A stretch of 64,000 nt of DNA from Triatoma infestans (Eukaryota > Arthropoda > Insecta > Hemiptera > Reduviidae), in the NCBI GenBank assembly GCA_011037195.1, contig JAAEAF010001092.1, positions 1 to 64,000 on the forward strand, read 5' to 3'. A program made the translations under genes and the position numbers. The notes beneath the pieces were generated by a model. It saw only the letters and a program-made list of their open reading frames with translations, ran no database searches and had not been told where the DNA came from. Below, piece by piece: positions 24,000-35,906 of this stretch. Within the stretch, counting starts at the first letter, position 1; the number at the start of each line of letters is the position of its first letter.

Positions 24000-24480
24000 A
24001 TTCCATTTAAAACTACCACCGAATCTAGACAATAAGGTTTTTCATCAAAATCTATCAACCGGAAGTACCATTGTATTGAATAGATTTTTCAATTTTTCAT
24101 GCTTTTCTTTAAAAAAAAAAAAAATAGTTTTCGATTTTCTTGAAACTTTATGTAGGTACACACACACGCATAAATGTGTGCCGTTTTTCATTTGCAACAT
24201 TTTCTCAGCAAGCTTGATTTTTGGGGTTCTACGTAAAGTTTTCCATTCGTCAAGCAAAGCTTCGTCATTCTTAGAATTCCATAGTAAAAAAAAAAAAAAA
24301 AGTTCAACCGAAGTACGACTTTCCAGAATATATTTTAGTGTTTTTTTTTTTTTTTAATTTTCTCAAAATTGGCTACAACGATTTTTCTTTAAAACTGCAC
24401 AGAAATAAATTGATCACATTTTATTTGAAACATATTTTACAGGGAAAAATTAGGAATTTCTAAGAAATAGGCGACATTAA
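24000..24480 (+). repeat. Degenerate hairpin-family fragment
   Basis: Contains CAACCGGAAGTACCA, long T/A runs and a TTTTCTCAAAATTGGCTAC segment as in the family at 22979-23965, plus 'gaaatgcc'-like decay. The 24160-24175 CA-rich tract is a short microsatellite. Confidence 0.45.
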
Positions 24481-25542
24481 ATTTGTAATGTTATTATCGT
24501 TCAATATTTCTGGCGCTGTCTTCTGGATTATAATGTAATCATTTCTTACTATCTGCAGGATAGGTTTGTGAACAACCATTACGTCTATATGTTTTTTTGG
24601 GTAAACAAATTTTCAAGTATAATGCAAATTGTCAATTTTGTGAAAAATATAAAAAAATAAAGTCACACTAGCAATGATTGATTTTGATCAAAAGTTATAT
24701 TGTCTGAAGCGGTGATGAGTTAGCTTAATGGAATATTCAAGTACATTCTTACGATTTTTTTTGTTTAGTGTTATTATTTTAAGCGCACACACATGGATAC
24801 TCGCACACACACTTTTTCGTAAAAAAAACATTTCGAAGAGAACTTGAAACGTTTAAAGAGAATGAAAAACCATATTTCAAAAAAATGTGACATGTTCTTA
24901 TCAGTTCAATAAAAATAATATCATTGCTTAATCATTTTAAATTCATTGTCAAAATATCGTAGTTTAATCTCCTAATTTACAAATCTCATAATAATTGTAA
25001 AATTAGATCTATAATTTAATTTATAGAAATTATTATTAGTAACTATTTTCGGTTTAATAGATATTTTGGTAATAATGTATAAGAGGGGAAAGGTAATAAT
25101 CATTTTTATCTATCTGTTGAACCTTTCTAAATGATCTATTTCCTTAATTGACTCCACCTCTTTATATCACAAGGTTAATATTTACAAGTTCTACTATATA
25201 TACGTGTGCGCACATATTGAATACCTTTGTTCATATTAATTTAAAATTATTATTTTTTTAATATGTAATATTTTTCAAATTCTTAATACTTAATGAACAT
25301 TGAATTCTTGACAGTTACAAGGGATCTACTCCGAACCCTTTCTAACAATTTGCCTACCCGCTAACTATTCACAATTCTCTGGAGATGAAGGAGATAAATG
25401 CGTTATTCTCATTTATCATTCTTACTCAAATCTGGCGTCATACTTTATGTTTTCTACAATCCAATATTGCAAACTTAATTGTAAAATGATTGCAGTCCCG
25501 TATGGTCAAAATTATGGGTTACATGAATTCCAAATATACAAA

Positions 25543-25634
25543 AACATCCTGATCATAGGTGAACGCCCGAAACCAGTCGAATGGACCACAAAAAGAAGCA
25601 GGCTATATCTCTGGAAAATATCTCTGATCCAAAT
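25543..25634 (+). mobile_element. F1 half element
   Basis: Reads CATCCTGATCATAGG, GAACGCCCGAAACC, then GAAGCAGGCTA and AAATATCTCTGATC. One arm, diverged, without its inverted partner. Confidence 0.6.
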
Positions 25635-26279
25635 ATTTGGGATTCAAAATAATGCACGAATTATACTAATCCCAAAGTAACTAAACTTGAGAAACTATAA
25701 TTTTAAATTAGTGAATTACGAAGTTTTCGCTTATTGACCGTCGAATAATATATTTTAATTAGATTTTGAGGTTCAGTAATGAAATAAAATAGTTTAAAAT
25801 TATTTTAAAAAAAAATGCTTTATTATATTTGTTTACGATTCAACAGAATTTCAGTTTTTTCAAGGCCTAAAAAAATATATATAAAAGTGGGTTATTCTAA
25901 AGGTTATTTCATTAATAAAACCCTCCAAAAATAAGAAATAGATAAGACAATGTGAAAAACAATCATTACAAAATGATCGGGCGTTGTCGGAATCAGAAAG
26001 AGTAGAGAGGGAAAGACACACTTAAAACAAGTAGTCCCTTTATTTTCTTCTCAAAACAAGAAAAAAACTCTTAAATAGATAGATACAATATTTATTTTCA
26101 AATATATATACAAATTTGCAAAGATTATTTGGAAGTTCAAATATATAATTCCCCAGTTGGGGGGAAAAGTTGAGTAAAAATCCCGTGACATTTGAAAAAT
26201 ACATTTTAATAAGAAAATTAGTTAATGGAGAAATTAAATTTTACGAATTAAGGATATATTTTATTCTTTTATGGCGGTA

Positions 26280-27665
26280 GGTCCGTGAAGAATCATAATC
26301 AGCAATGGATTAGGGTGCGTCCTGACTCTAGCGAGAGTTTGTTCAATCTTAGTTTAATAAAGTCAGTAATAGTAGTGGTAATTTACAAGTGGAATTCCAG
26401 GCTGCACTGGCATATGTCGGATGCATTGGACGGATGACAACTTTATAGAGTATCATTTTATATCTGGTAGACATGTTTGAATTTCAGGATAGAAGTGGAA
26501 ATAAAGGAGCCTAATTGCTTTTTTACCGGCATTTACTCTTGTCAGTTATGTGTGCTGCAAAGTCAAGTTTGCTTGTCGAGTAATATGTCCTAAGTATTTG
26601 ATGCTATTGGACCAAGTTACAGTAATTCGGTTAGCTGTGACGTAACGCGTAATGCACCGTCTGCGTTTAGTAAAAATGATAGCTTCAGTGTTGTTTTTGT
26701 TGATGCGAATTTTCCATATGTGGCAATATTTTGAGATCTTCTTGAGTCCTTCAGTGAGTATGTTGGCTATATCAGTTCTAAATGAGGTAGAATACAGTGC
26801 AAGATCATCAGCGTATAAGGCAAGGTTGACGTGTTCGGTTTTAAGGATAGAGTTGAAATAGGTAATGAATAATGCAGGACCAAGGGTAGAGCCTTGGGAT
26901 ACTCCGGCAGAGACGGGTTAAGGCGGATATAAGGCGGAGAGTAGGAACGGATTAATTTTAGGAGATATGGAGGGAAGTTGTATTTGTTTCGACCATAGTG
27001 CCAGACAGTGTCATATGCCCTTTCCATATCTATCTAGGTGCTTGTACTATGGAAATTGGCAGTGGTGTAAGCTATTATTCTGGTGAGTTGTAGCGGTCTA
27101 AAGCCAAACTGTTCATTTATTAAAATGTAGTTGGATTTTAGAAAATCCATATATCTGATAAGGATAAGTTTTTCAAAAATTTTGCTGAGGGCACTGAGAA
27201 GGCTGATTGGTCGATAACATGAGGTGAGGGGATATAGGTTGACCAGGTTTTCGGGTTAGTATTGTTTTTGATCTCTTCCATATATCAGGGAAGTAGCTCA
27301 ATAAGAATATACTATTAAATAGCTTAGTTATTTGAACTAAACCTTTACGAGGTGGATGTTTCAGCAGTATGTTAGTTACACCGTCAAGTCCAGGACTAGT
27401 TTTATTTTTTTTTAGACTGTATGATAGTGGAAGCTTCGTTAGATGTGGATTAGTAGCAGGGAAACTATTAAGTAAATGTGTATTCACTACTTGTGCCCCT
27501 CTAAGAAAAAACTCCTACACACCCCTCTTAACCAGCGGTGTAATGAACAGAAACTAATATTAGACTTTGTGTATAAATTTCCAGTATCGGGTACTCCAAT
27601 CCTGGTTTCTGCTCTTATACCGACGATTGGCCAGTTCAAAGATTTGTTACGGAGGACCACTCAAC
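26280..27665 (-). pseudogene. Jockey-like non-LTR retrotransposon, reverse transcriptase remnant
   Basis: Minus-strand pieces in several frames follow the order of a jockey-type RT. They are LKKNKTSPGLDGVTNILLKH (RT motif 1), LFNSIFLLSYFPDIWKRSK, an AYDTVWH.G-type block (27000) with LLKLIRSY, GVSQGSTLGPALFI-type sequence near 26885, and the YADD-like region (ALYADDLALYS in frame near 26800-26830). Stops and frameshifts in every block make it dead. The 5' part (endonuclease) is absent. A TTATTTTTTTTTAGAC tract interrupts near 27400. It shares style with the fragments at 3.7 and 37.7 kb. Confidence 0.75.
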
Positions 27666-27699
27666 AGATTGAAGTACTGAAAAAAAAAAAAAGGTGATG

Positions 27700-28293
27700 T
27701 AGGCCAAATTATACACTGTAAAATTTAAAAAGGAAATGAGAATTGGAAATGAATTTAAATGCAAACTTTGAAAATACTTTTAAAAACTTAAGTAAGCTGT
27801 CTTGTTACTCGGAAAATTTAGAAAAGAGTTTGTTAATTTTAGCTATTAATTCCAGTATCTCTGTGATCAATAAATTTCTGAGTTTTAATGCAAATAACAT
27901 AAATGAACCCTCTATAACAGAAATTATAAAGTGGATTTTATTGGTCCGAGAGGGAATTGCTTTTTCACTTTTCACTTTGCAATAGATCTGAGCAGAAGTA
28001 TGTATTTGAAGTTTATGTCAACATGTCCTATCCTGAATGAAATTCGATTTAAATAAAAAAAAATAAAAAAATAAACAACCTTTCAAAAGAGGAGTTAATT
28101 ACATATTTATATGGGGTTAATTTTAATATATTAATTCCCTATTAATATATCCTGTAGGTATGATTTGCTAATAGAATATTTAATCTTTGATTTTGTACCT
28201 TTCTCCTCCATCGATATGATTAGGGCTAAATTTTTTTTTTTTTAATTATATTAAATTAATATTTATTCTAGAGAATGGCCTTTATCCAATTAA
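27700..28293. other. Intron sequence, nothing identified
   Basis: An 80-residue + ORF at 27743-27985 (with IKWILLVREGIAFSLFTLQ) has no splice borders in phase with the host gene and no recognised motif. It may be chance or an unknown repeat. The remainder is AT-rich. Confidence 0.35.
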
Positions 28294-28305
28294 TTCAGAC
28301 AACTT

Positions 28306-28508
28306 GGGGCGGGTGTTGGTGTAGTGGTTATGAGCACGGACTTGTAAGTGGGAGGACCCCAGTTCGAGTCCAGCGTATAACTGCTAAATTTTATATTTGT
28401 TTAAAAAATGTTAATAGTAAAGTAGGTGCTTCCGCCCCCGTCCGCGATACCTAATTTGGTAGTTGGACGTTAAGCCCGCCTGAAAAAATAGGCATTACTT
28501 TACTTTAC
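28306..28508 (+). repeat. SINE-B: tRNA-derived SINE with TTTAC tail
   Basis: The head has TGGTGTAGTGGTTATGAGC (A box) and CAGTTCGAGTCC (B box). The body ends in a (TTTAC)n tail. A perfect 12-bp target duplication TTCAGACAACTT flanks it (28294-28305 and 28509-28520). The only copy of this family seen here. Different body from SINE-A. Confidence 0.85.
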
Positions 28509-28520
28509 TTCAGACAACTT

Positions 28521-28898
28521 AGTATGCATAAATAACAAAAAACAATTGAGGTATTTTTGTTATATTTAACAAAAAAAAATGAATGAATTACATTAAAAAT
28601 TATTATTAATCTGATTATATATTTTATGTATAGGTGCGGAGATATTTTTTTTATGTTATTTACTTTTTATATATATAATCTTTATATGGCATGACAACCC
28701 CTATGGATGGTGTCTATCACCAAACTGTATTGCCTTTATTATATATTTTACATTTGTTTTTTATGTAAATTACTTTTTTTTAATTAATTTTTAAAGTATT
28801 ATTATTATATATTTGGTGGTGTGTATGTATGTTGTTCCTATGTTTATGTGTATCTGTATATGATACTTGAAAAGAAAGATAAACACTCAAATTTAAAT
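28521..28898. other. Intron sequence, nothing identified
   Basis: AT-rich, with long T runs; no ORF or repeat family recognised. Confidence 0.4.
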
Positions 28899-28908
28899 GA
28901 GATACACA

Positions 28909-29159
28909 GGGAAGAGAATAGCGGAATAGGGAAATGGTTAGCGTACTGGACTCCCACGCGGAGGACCCGTGTTCGAGTCCAGCATTGCTACTCTTAGATT
29001 TTTTTCTTCGTAGGAGCTTCTACAGCTAACTGTCCGGTGATTGGCAGTGTTGTCTTCAACGAGAGAACATTGTCCGGAGGCCCTGCAATATACTGAGAAG
29101 GCTCCGGGCACCAATGACCACAGCTTTTGAAGCGCCTCAAATTAATAGAAAAAAAAGAA
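28909..29159 (+). repeat. SINE-A, full-length copy with 10-bp target duplication
   Basis: tRNA-like head (AATGGTTAGCGTACTGG A box, GTGTTCGAGTCC B box) and a body with the CTGTCCGGTGATTGGCAG and AACATTGTCCGG stems. The conserved 3' end reads AAGGCTCCGGGCACCAATGA then GCGCCTCAAATTA and an A-rich tail. GAGATACACA at 28899-28908 and 29160-29169 is the target duplication. The head resembles a tRNA but the acceptor stem does not close, so this is a SINE and not a tRNA gene. Confidence 0.85.
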
Positions 29160-29307
29160 GAGATACACACATACACACCCTTACACACATATTTTATGCA
29201 TATAGTTTGATGTTAATCCGCTAACCAATACGATATCTGTACATCCACATTCATGTCTACATGGGGAAAAAAAATTCTTTCATTTTTAAGGAAAGTTAGG
29301 GAATTCT

Positions 29308-29686
29308 CAGCACATGCATCGCATGGGCCTGGCAACGGATAGTCTGTGTAGGTTTTGTCAGGAAGAGGAGGAGACGGCACTGCACGTGGAATGTCAGTGC
29401 GAGGGGCTGGTATGGCTAAGGTACCGTCTCTTTGGTAAAGAGAAGCTGGTGCCAACAAGTCTCAGCCGGGGCTCCCTCTCGGACCTATTAAGTCTTCTAA
29501 GGCAAGCAGGACTCGACAGGGTGCTCTAATTGACCACCTGGGAGCCCCACCAACCTCACAGTCCAATAAAGGACAGGATCGGGGAAGGGCCTCCAAACTA
29601 GGGGGTTGCCCAATAGATCCATGGGGTGTCGCGGTGGCGCAGGCTGAAGAGCCAATCCCCCCCCGTTAGAATCTAATCTAATCTAA
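29308..29686 (+). pseudogene. I/R1-like non-LTR retrotransposon 3' end (zinc knuckle), with 12-bp target duplication
   Basis: The + strand encodes RMGLATDSLCRFCQEEEETA with a downstream H and C, the C-terminal zinc-knuckle-like motif of I/R1-type ORF2. A stop and a UTR ending in (TCTAA)n follow. It is the same family as 49656-50448. A perfect duplication TTAGGGAATTCT (29296-29307 and 29687-29698) bounds it. It is severely 5'-truncated. Confidence 0.85.
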
Positions 29687-30049
29687 TTAGGGAATTCTTG
29701 CAAATAAACTTTCGGCCGGATTCAGCAAAATTTGCACCAGGTTGTCTAGCAGAATCGAATTAAAACAGACCTACCTAGGTATAGTTATAAATCACTAAAT
29801 TTTACCCCAATTCTTTTATTTTTATTGTTTCGAGTTTCAATATTTTTAAAAACTATATGCAACACTACAGAAATAATATACTATTTATTAATTAAACTAT
29901 ACTGCCACAAATAAGTCTCTTCATTATATCATACTTTATTTTATCTTTATCATTTCTTGCGAAATATAATTTAAGATTTATATTAAGCGCACGAGATATA
30001 GCGTAACTTAGTAGTTGAAGAATATATTACCATAATTGTTTACATTACT

Positions 30050-30089
<40 letters not shown>

Positions 30090-30090
30090 C
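30050..30090. repeat. (AT)n microsatellite
   Basis: Uninterrupted alternating AT/TA of about 30 bases at 30054-30081, followed by TATATACATATA. Confidence 0.8.
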
Positions 30091-30607
30091 ATATAGTTTG
30101 AAAGTTATGTAAACAATTCTGGTACATGAATATTATAATTATAGAAAATAGCGCCCTCCTCCACTTATTAATTAATATTGCATGAATGGCAGACAAGTTT
30201 CAAAATTAGAGATGTGTAATTTAGTATAAAAGGACGTTTCATTTTTGCATACAAATGTTTAAATGATCATGTATTATGCATATTGTTTCTCTCTCTCTCT
30301 TTTTTCCTTGCAACTTTCATGGTTCTTACATCGCGATATAATTTTGCAAAATTATAATATAATTTCTAGGAAATATTTTCTGCTAATTAAATATCACTTT
30401 AAATTACAAAACATTTATTGAATATTCGGACGATTTTTGGTAACGTTAGTAAGAAAAATTGTGTAAGAAAATAGCAATGGGCCTTTAGTTAATTATTTTT
30501 CATTCAATTACTACATTTATAGACCTAGCGTCTTCATTTTATTTCGTAAATCAAATGAAGTTGCTATATTTCTAAGAAAAGGCCTAAGATGTTTCCTTTG
30601 TTAAAAG

Positions 30608-30672
30608 ATTCATTACGATTATAACCTGCTTTGCTTTGTGGTCATCGACTGACTTTTGGGCGTTTTCCAGTC
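30608..30672 (-). mobile_element. F1 half element, degraded
   Basis: Reads CCTGCTTTGCTTTGTGGTCA, TCGACTGACTTTTGGGCGTT and TTCCAGTCTC; this is the minus-oriented F1 arm with several substitutions in the hairpin. Confidence 0.5.
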
Positions 30673-31084
30673 TCTATATCTCATGGTATAGATCGTTAAA
30701 TAGTACGCTGTTTTTAACAAGAAACTCTCAATGCGGCCGTAAGTTTGGAAGAGGGTGATAACACAAAATGAGTACAGAAAAATCTGAGAGAAAAAATGTA
30801 TGCTGTTATCGAGCACTGCCGCATGCTTTGATATTGTTTGGATATTGTTGGATTTATGCAGAAATTATACTTAAGGATGATATTAATTTGCAATGAATGA
30901 CTTTTGTTTTGTAAACGAATATATTTACCGAAGACGTAAAACATCGTTCTTGCACCACACTGAAGGAAGAAAGTTCAGTGTTGAACTATTCACAGTTTAT
31001 TTTTATGTTATAATAATTAATGCATTATGATTTTAATGTGGATGATAAGAACAAAGATCAAAGAAGAAATTAATTAATTGTTAC

Positions 31085-31805
31085 GTCACGTGGTTAGCAA
31101 TACATTCTCTAACAGAAGAGTTATTTATCTTAGAATGATGTGATCGATTTCCTCTTTTTTTTGGAATCTCCTGTGGTTCGCTGTGGTGGTTGTTCGGCTT
31201 GCCAGGTTTTTTTTGCCAATTGTGGGCAACGGCGTCCACAATGGAAGAATGAGTCCGCCAATGCAAATTTTCTATATTTTTGTTGCTGAAAGATTTTGAC
31301 AAATTCTTGGTATATGGGATCTAGCATTGTCCTGCTGGAAGATAGACCAGCATTTCAAGATATCTTTGATGTTCCTTTAAGAATTGTTCCTACCCTAGAA
31401 AATACCAGCGATGATGTAAACCATCGATACCTTAACACACGATTACATAGGAAAGAATATTGCATCGATCTTGCCAGAATCTTTTCACCGTCAAACGACG
31501 ATCAAATTTTTGCTACAAATAAAAATTGGAACTTGATCATCGCTGCTTTTCTTGATATCACTGAAGAACGGTAAGTATCTACATTAGCAATAGGAAGGAA
31601 GATCAAACAACGTTATGATGTATACGACGGTAAACTGTCCACCTTGGCACTTTTGTCTTAGGAATGTTAGCATCTGACAAGTGATACTTCTTTCTTAAAT
31701 CACTTGTCGGAAAGATGATCTTCCCACTTGATTGCCTGTTTATGAGTACATCCAGGGCAGTAGCTCTGAATGCTTTCTTCAACAGTGTCATCATATCCAA
31801 ACTGC
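31085..31805 (-). pseudogene. Degenerate Tc1/mariner transposase
   Basis: On the minus strand, a stretch at 31330-31350 reads FQQDNARSHIPR, matching the second catalytic block (QQDNARPH) of Tc1/mariner transposases. Upstream (31603-31800), LRKKYHLSDANIPKTKVPRW resembles the linker after the DNA-binding helices. RVGTILKGTSKIS fits the block preceding QQDN. Stops and frameshifts occur throughout. An open + strand frame at 31296-31574 that ends at GTAAGT is the antisense of this. Confidence 0.55.
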
Positions 31806-32555
31806 CAAAACATGGTTTCGATCTAAATGACGCACAGTTTTCTTAACTTTTAATGTTATATAACAAGGATACTATCGCTTATCTTCTGACAATTTTTGGC
31901 GTACTTTATATTCTCAAAACACCGCAGCGACTAATTTTGGTCCTTTTTTTTAAATAAATTTTCGACAATGATAGTTTATTTTGTTAAATATAACAAAAAC
32001 TAATTTTTTTTGTTTTCCAGTCAGATCTTTGTATCATGAACATCTTAAACTGAATAATTGTGCAAATGTCAACGCTAGAACTTTGCCAGCTGGGATTAGT
32101 GTAACAGTGTTTTGGGCACGCAAATATATAAACATTTTAACAAACTATTTTTAATTTTGTTTACTGAACATGACAAATATATGTAATACATTTGTTACCA
32201 TTGTTGATCTCAGTGGCTTGCGAAGAGAAGCCATCCTGACGTTGAACATTAGTTTAATTGTCAACGTTATCCCTAGGATATTTCCTGTTTTTAGCCCCTT
32301 TTGTGTTCTGAGTTAGATAATGTATGCGTTACCCCAAGATTAAAGGATCGTTTTGTTGTGCTATGTGAAATTGAACTTCAACTTTGAATGTTTTGGTGTC
32401 TTCCTTAAATGGTGGGTAAAAATCAAAGCAACGTATGATTAAAGAGAGTAACGTATCTTTGTTGTCTACATTGGAAGGACTGCATTCAGTGCAGTAAGGT
32501 AGTATTGGCCGATCCCCAAACTTCCTAATACAAAGTGCCTATGAATTTATCCAAG
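31806..32555. other. Intron sequence, nothing identified
   Basis: No coding or repeat signal recognised; a T-rich tract near 31945 and 32558. Confidence 0.4.
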
Positions 32556-32557
32556 TT

Positions 32558-32812
32558 GTTTTTTTTTTGTTTTATTTTTTATTTAAGGTGTTTCTCCATT
32601 TATGGTCATTGGCGCCCGGAGCCTTCTCAGTGCACAACCAGCCTTTGGACAGTGTTATGTAGCTACAGACAACACTGCTCTTCATCGGACAGTGAGCTGT
32701 AAAAGGCTCCTAGGAAGAGAAAATCTGAGGGAAGCACTTGCTAGACTTAAACCCGAGACCTCCGGCTTGCTAGTCCAACGCGCTACAACTGAGCTAATCC
32801 CTTCCCTCCGCG
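32558..32812 (-). repeat. SINE-A, full-length copy
   Basis: Inverted orientation: T-rich tail at the left, GGCGCCCGGAGCCTTCTCAG, the paired CTCTTCATCGGACAGTGAGC region, and a tRNA-like head with TTGTAGCGCGTTGGACTAG on the minus strand. The head here is a diverged variant. Confidence 0.75.
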
Positions 32813-33849
32813 TTGATATTTTGTGTTAACCACTGAGATATTTTGGTGTATAGTTTCTTACTTTGTAGTATCTATACTTTCCCATTAGGTTCTAGTAAAG
32901 CTCTCTAGGTGACATAGCTAGTTTTGAAATTAATGATACGAAATAAATAATGTCTTGTAATATTATTTAAAAATATTGAAGCTAGTGAGTGGATTGTGTA
33001 ATCTAAATGCTGATCCGTTTCTTCTGCGCTCTCTATACGGGTTTTGGGACGTGACCGTTTTGGGTGAGAAATAGTAGATTTATATTCAACCAATAGAGTG
33101 CTGTACTTGATGAAGACAGTATCATTATTTTTTTAATAATATTTAGGAAAGTTAGTCTACATCTAGTTTTTATAAAGATCGATTATTGTTGTTATTTTGT
33201 AATATAAATAAGAATAAAAATGAAGTAAGTGTATAAGACTATGGGTAGCTTTTACCTTCTTTACATTTACCTCTTTTTCCTTAAATAGGATAATTATATG
33301 GCCTGCGGTTAGACGTGCGACTGACTACATGAAATGATGTAAGCTAGGCAGATAGGTAAATTACCTACCCATCAGTACATTTCATCCCTGTTTTATAGTT
33401 ATTCAAGAGAATTTTTAGTTTTTTGTTTTGTTTTGTTTTGTTGATATATAATAAGAAGGCATATCCTGTAGGTAGCTTTTGATCGGCCCATCCCCGTTCG
33501 CAATATTCTTTAACTACTTCCTCCATCACTAACTTTTCTTTTGAATATTATTATCTTATGGTTGAAATAAGTTGTGCTCAAATACCATGAACAGAAGAGA
33601 CTAAAATAAGCACTAGAAAATATTTTTTGTACTAATGCTTCGTTATAAGCATTACATTCTCATGAAAAGGGATCAAAGAGAAAAGTAAATACATTTTGGG
33701 ATCTATTTGGGGAAGGATGCATTGCAGAAGCTTCTGGAGATATTAGAAAGTCTGAGTTTTGGTTTGTAAACAAAGAGGAAGACGAATGCCTATATAGCAA
33801 GTTTAAAGAAATTCGTTAAGAGTTGTTTTAAAGAAAATGATAGAAACCT

Positions 33850-34640
33850 GGATATTCTGATCAGTAAAGCACACTTCCCGATGGTCAACCGATTTTCTTC
33901 AAATCCAGGATTTGGACTACACGTTTAATTTTTATTAATAATAATATACAGACGATAGAAACAGGATACTACATTAATGAAATGGCACTTTAGAAGAAAA
34001 GCTTAACGTTATCCCTTCTCCAGCAATCTCTAGACTCAATTTTCTCTGAAAAGTATTCAATAAAATTTATAGCTCTTCAGATGTACAGCTAGATATACCA
34101 AGCGTAAAGAAAATCGTTGGAGCCGTTTCAAGAAAATCGTAAACAAAAAAAAAACTAAGTATCAGAGACCTTTTCTGTGGTAGCCTGCTTCATTTTGCGG
34201 TCATCGATTGGTTTCGGGCGTTCGCCCATCTTCAGGATGCGTTTGTCAGTCAGTGTGATAACCAGACTTGCACTGAGCAAATTCAGTTTATACACTCTGT
34301 TTATACACCGGTTGATGACTAGAAAATGAAGCAGGCTACCACGGAAAATGTATCTGATGCTTTCCAGCTTTGCGGAAAACCGACCCCCACAACAAAAAAA
34401 CTAACATATCCATTAAAGTAAAGTGGTACTTCGGGTTGATAGATTTTAACCAAAACTTTGAAGGTCACCTGATAGCATCTAAGCGAAATATAGTTTCAGT
34501 TTTCTACGAGTTTTTTTTAAGTTATGAAAAATCATTTATTCGAATTTTCACTAATCTTAAAACATTATTTCTAATAAAAGTTAATTGCAAAATTTATCTC
34601 AATCACATTACTTTCTCAGTTACATCAGTAAGAGAAAAAG
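33850..34640 (+). mobile_element. Hairpin-ended repeat copy, split by an F1 insertion
   Basis: Left part (33850-34158) has GCACACTTCCCGATGGTC and CCAAGCGTAAAGAAAATCG. Right part (34394-34640) resumes with AAAGTGGTACTTCGGGTTG and ends in the terminal hairpin TAC-atca-GTA with GAGAAA. It aligns in order with one unit plus the 3' part of 22979-23965. Confidence 0.6.
34159..34393. mobile_element. Inverted-repeat element F1, nested copy
   Basis: Left arm (from TCAGAGACC to about 34290) and right arm (about 34305-34393) are inverted, with the CATCTTCAGGATGCG and GGGCGTTCGCCC segments in the left arm. A-rich AAAAAAACTAA on both sides (34148-34158 and 34394-34404) is a probable target duplication. 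The right arm lost the hairpin half. It interrupts the hairpin-ended repeat, so it is younger. Confidence 0.7.
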
Positions 34641-35029
34641 CATTGCCTGCCAGAATGAAGTTCTGTAATAGTTTGTGTAATCTGAATTGATTGAATGAAC
34701 AACAAAGGTCTAGTACTTTTGCAGTATTATTAACTTGTATTGTAAATAACTATCTGGGTGATTCTTTACGAGGATTGATATATGAATTTTTATTAATGGA
34801 ATAATTTAATTAGTTTTGATTATGTATTTTAGTGTAGTCTACTATAACTTCCAGGACCAAAAACGGAGAGAATGTTAACAAATGTTTAATAAACATACTA
34901 ATCTCTCTGAGTATGTAAATATGTAAAATGGTTGATCATATAACGCCCTCGGTGCTTTTTTTTTTTGTTATTATTTAGTTGGCATCCATATATAATCATA
35001 TAACTAGATGCAGATACTGTTCATACCTC

Positions 35030-35290
35030 AAGAACTGATACTGTTCGTTTCACAAGAAGGGGAGGCCACATAAGTTAGTATGTAAGACCAATTCAATGCA
35101 CAAATCCGCCGCAATTGAAGGGGTAGGTTGAGATACGCTCAACTGGCGCGCTGACTCTTAAGTCGTCCACCCCACTAGACCAGATATAAGAGAAGGCACT
35201 CTGACAACCTCTGGTGGACCGCGCCTACTTAGCAAGTGCATATCCAGCTACGGGCTCGAGTTCAGGCGAGAGTCGTAAAAAATACTTCGT
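35030..35290 (-). repeat. Unclassified GC-richer repeat, possibly tRNA-derived
   Basis: On the minus strand TCTGGTCTAGTGGGGTGG resembles an A box and AGTTGAGCGTATCTCAACC a degraded B box. The body has no copy elsewhere in the window. It stands out by base composition from the AT-rich intron. Confidence 0.3.
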
Positions 35291-35394
35291 TCAAGATTTA
35301 AATATTTTTTTTTTTTTTCTGGAATCGTATTAAATTGGTTCTTAATTTATAAATGAAAAGGTGTAAAAACTGAGAATGTATTTGAATTCAGATC

Positions 35395-35600
35395 AACTAC
35401 TCCCTCTCTCTGTAACCTATTTCACTTGGTATAACCTCAAATCCTTTGTAAATGGGATTTATTAGGATCTTGTTTCACGTATTGCCGCTAGATGTCTGCT
35501 TAAATACAGTTGAATGTTAGTTTCACACACACACTAGTTAGAGAAAAGTTTAACTTTCTTCAGTAAATTTAGTGTAATAATAAGGTGACCAACATTTACT
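35395..35600 (+). repeat. Dispersed repeat R5, copy 1
   Basis: Starts CTACTCCCTCTCTCTGTAAC and includes CGTATTGCCGCTAGATGTC and CACACTAGTTAGAGAAAAG. The same order recurs at 48658-48870. The ctctctct start and the gagagaaa end may be terminal inverted repeats. Confidence 0.6.
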
Positions 35601-35671
35601 ATTTTTTTTTTTTACAAAAGATGGAATTTCATTGGATATGGCGATTGGGTGTGAAAAAAAAAATCGAATTT

Positions 35672-35906
35672 CGAAAAGCTAAGTGGTTAGCGTAGACTGG
35701 ACTCCCACGCGGAGGACCCAGGTTCGAGTCCAGCTGTGCTACCCTAGATTTTCTCTTCCTACGAGCCTCTACAGCTTACTATCCGGTAATGGACAGTGTT
35801 GTTTGTAACGAAAGAACACTGTCCGGAGGCCGGCAATACACTGAAAAGGCTCCGGGCGCCAATGACCACAGCTGTTGAAGCGCCTTAAATTAAAAAAAAA
35901 AAAATA
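35672..35906 (+). repeat. SINE-A, nearly full-length copy
   Basis: Head with AAGTGGTTAGCG and CAGGTTCGAGTCC, body with AACACTGTCCGGAGGCCGG and 3' GCGCCTTAAATT followed by A13. The first bases of the head are diverged. Confidence 0.8.

Noticed and set aside
23995..24357. 120-residue + ORF
   Set aside because: Lies in a degenerate repeat with T and A homopolymers; lysine and phenylalanine runs come from those.
28306..28380. tRNA gene
   Set aside because: A and B boxes are present, but acceptor arms do not pair, and the unit is followed by a SINE body and flanked by a target duplication.
31296..31574. Open + strand frame ending exactly at a GTAAGT donor, looking like an exon
   Set aside because: The minus strand of the same place reads QQDNARSH and other Tc1/mariner blocks, so the + frame is antisense of a transposon. 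Exons D and E also join in phase without it.
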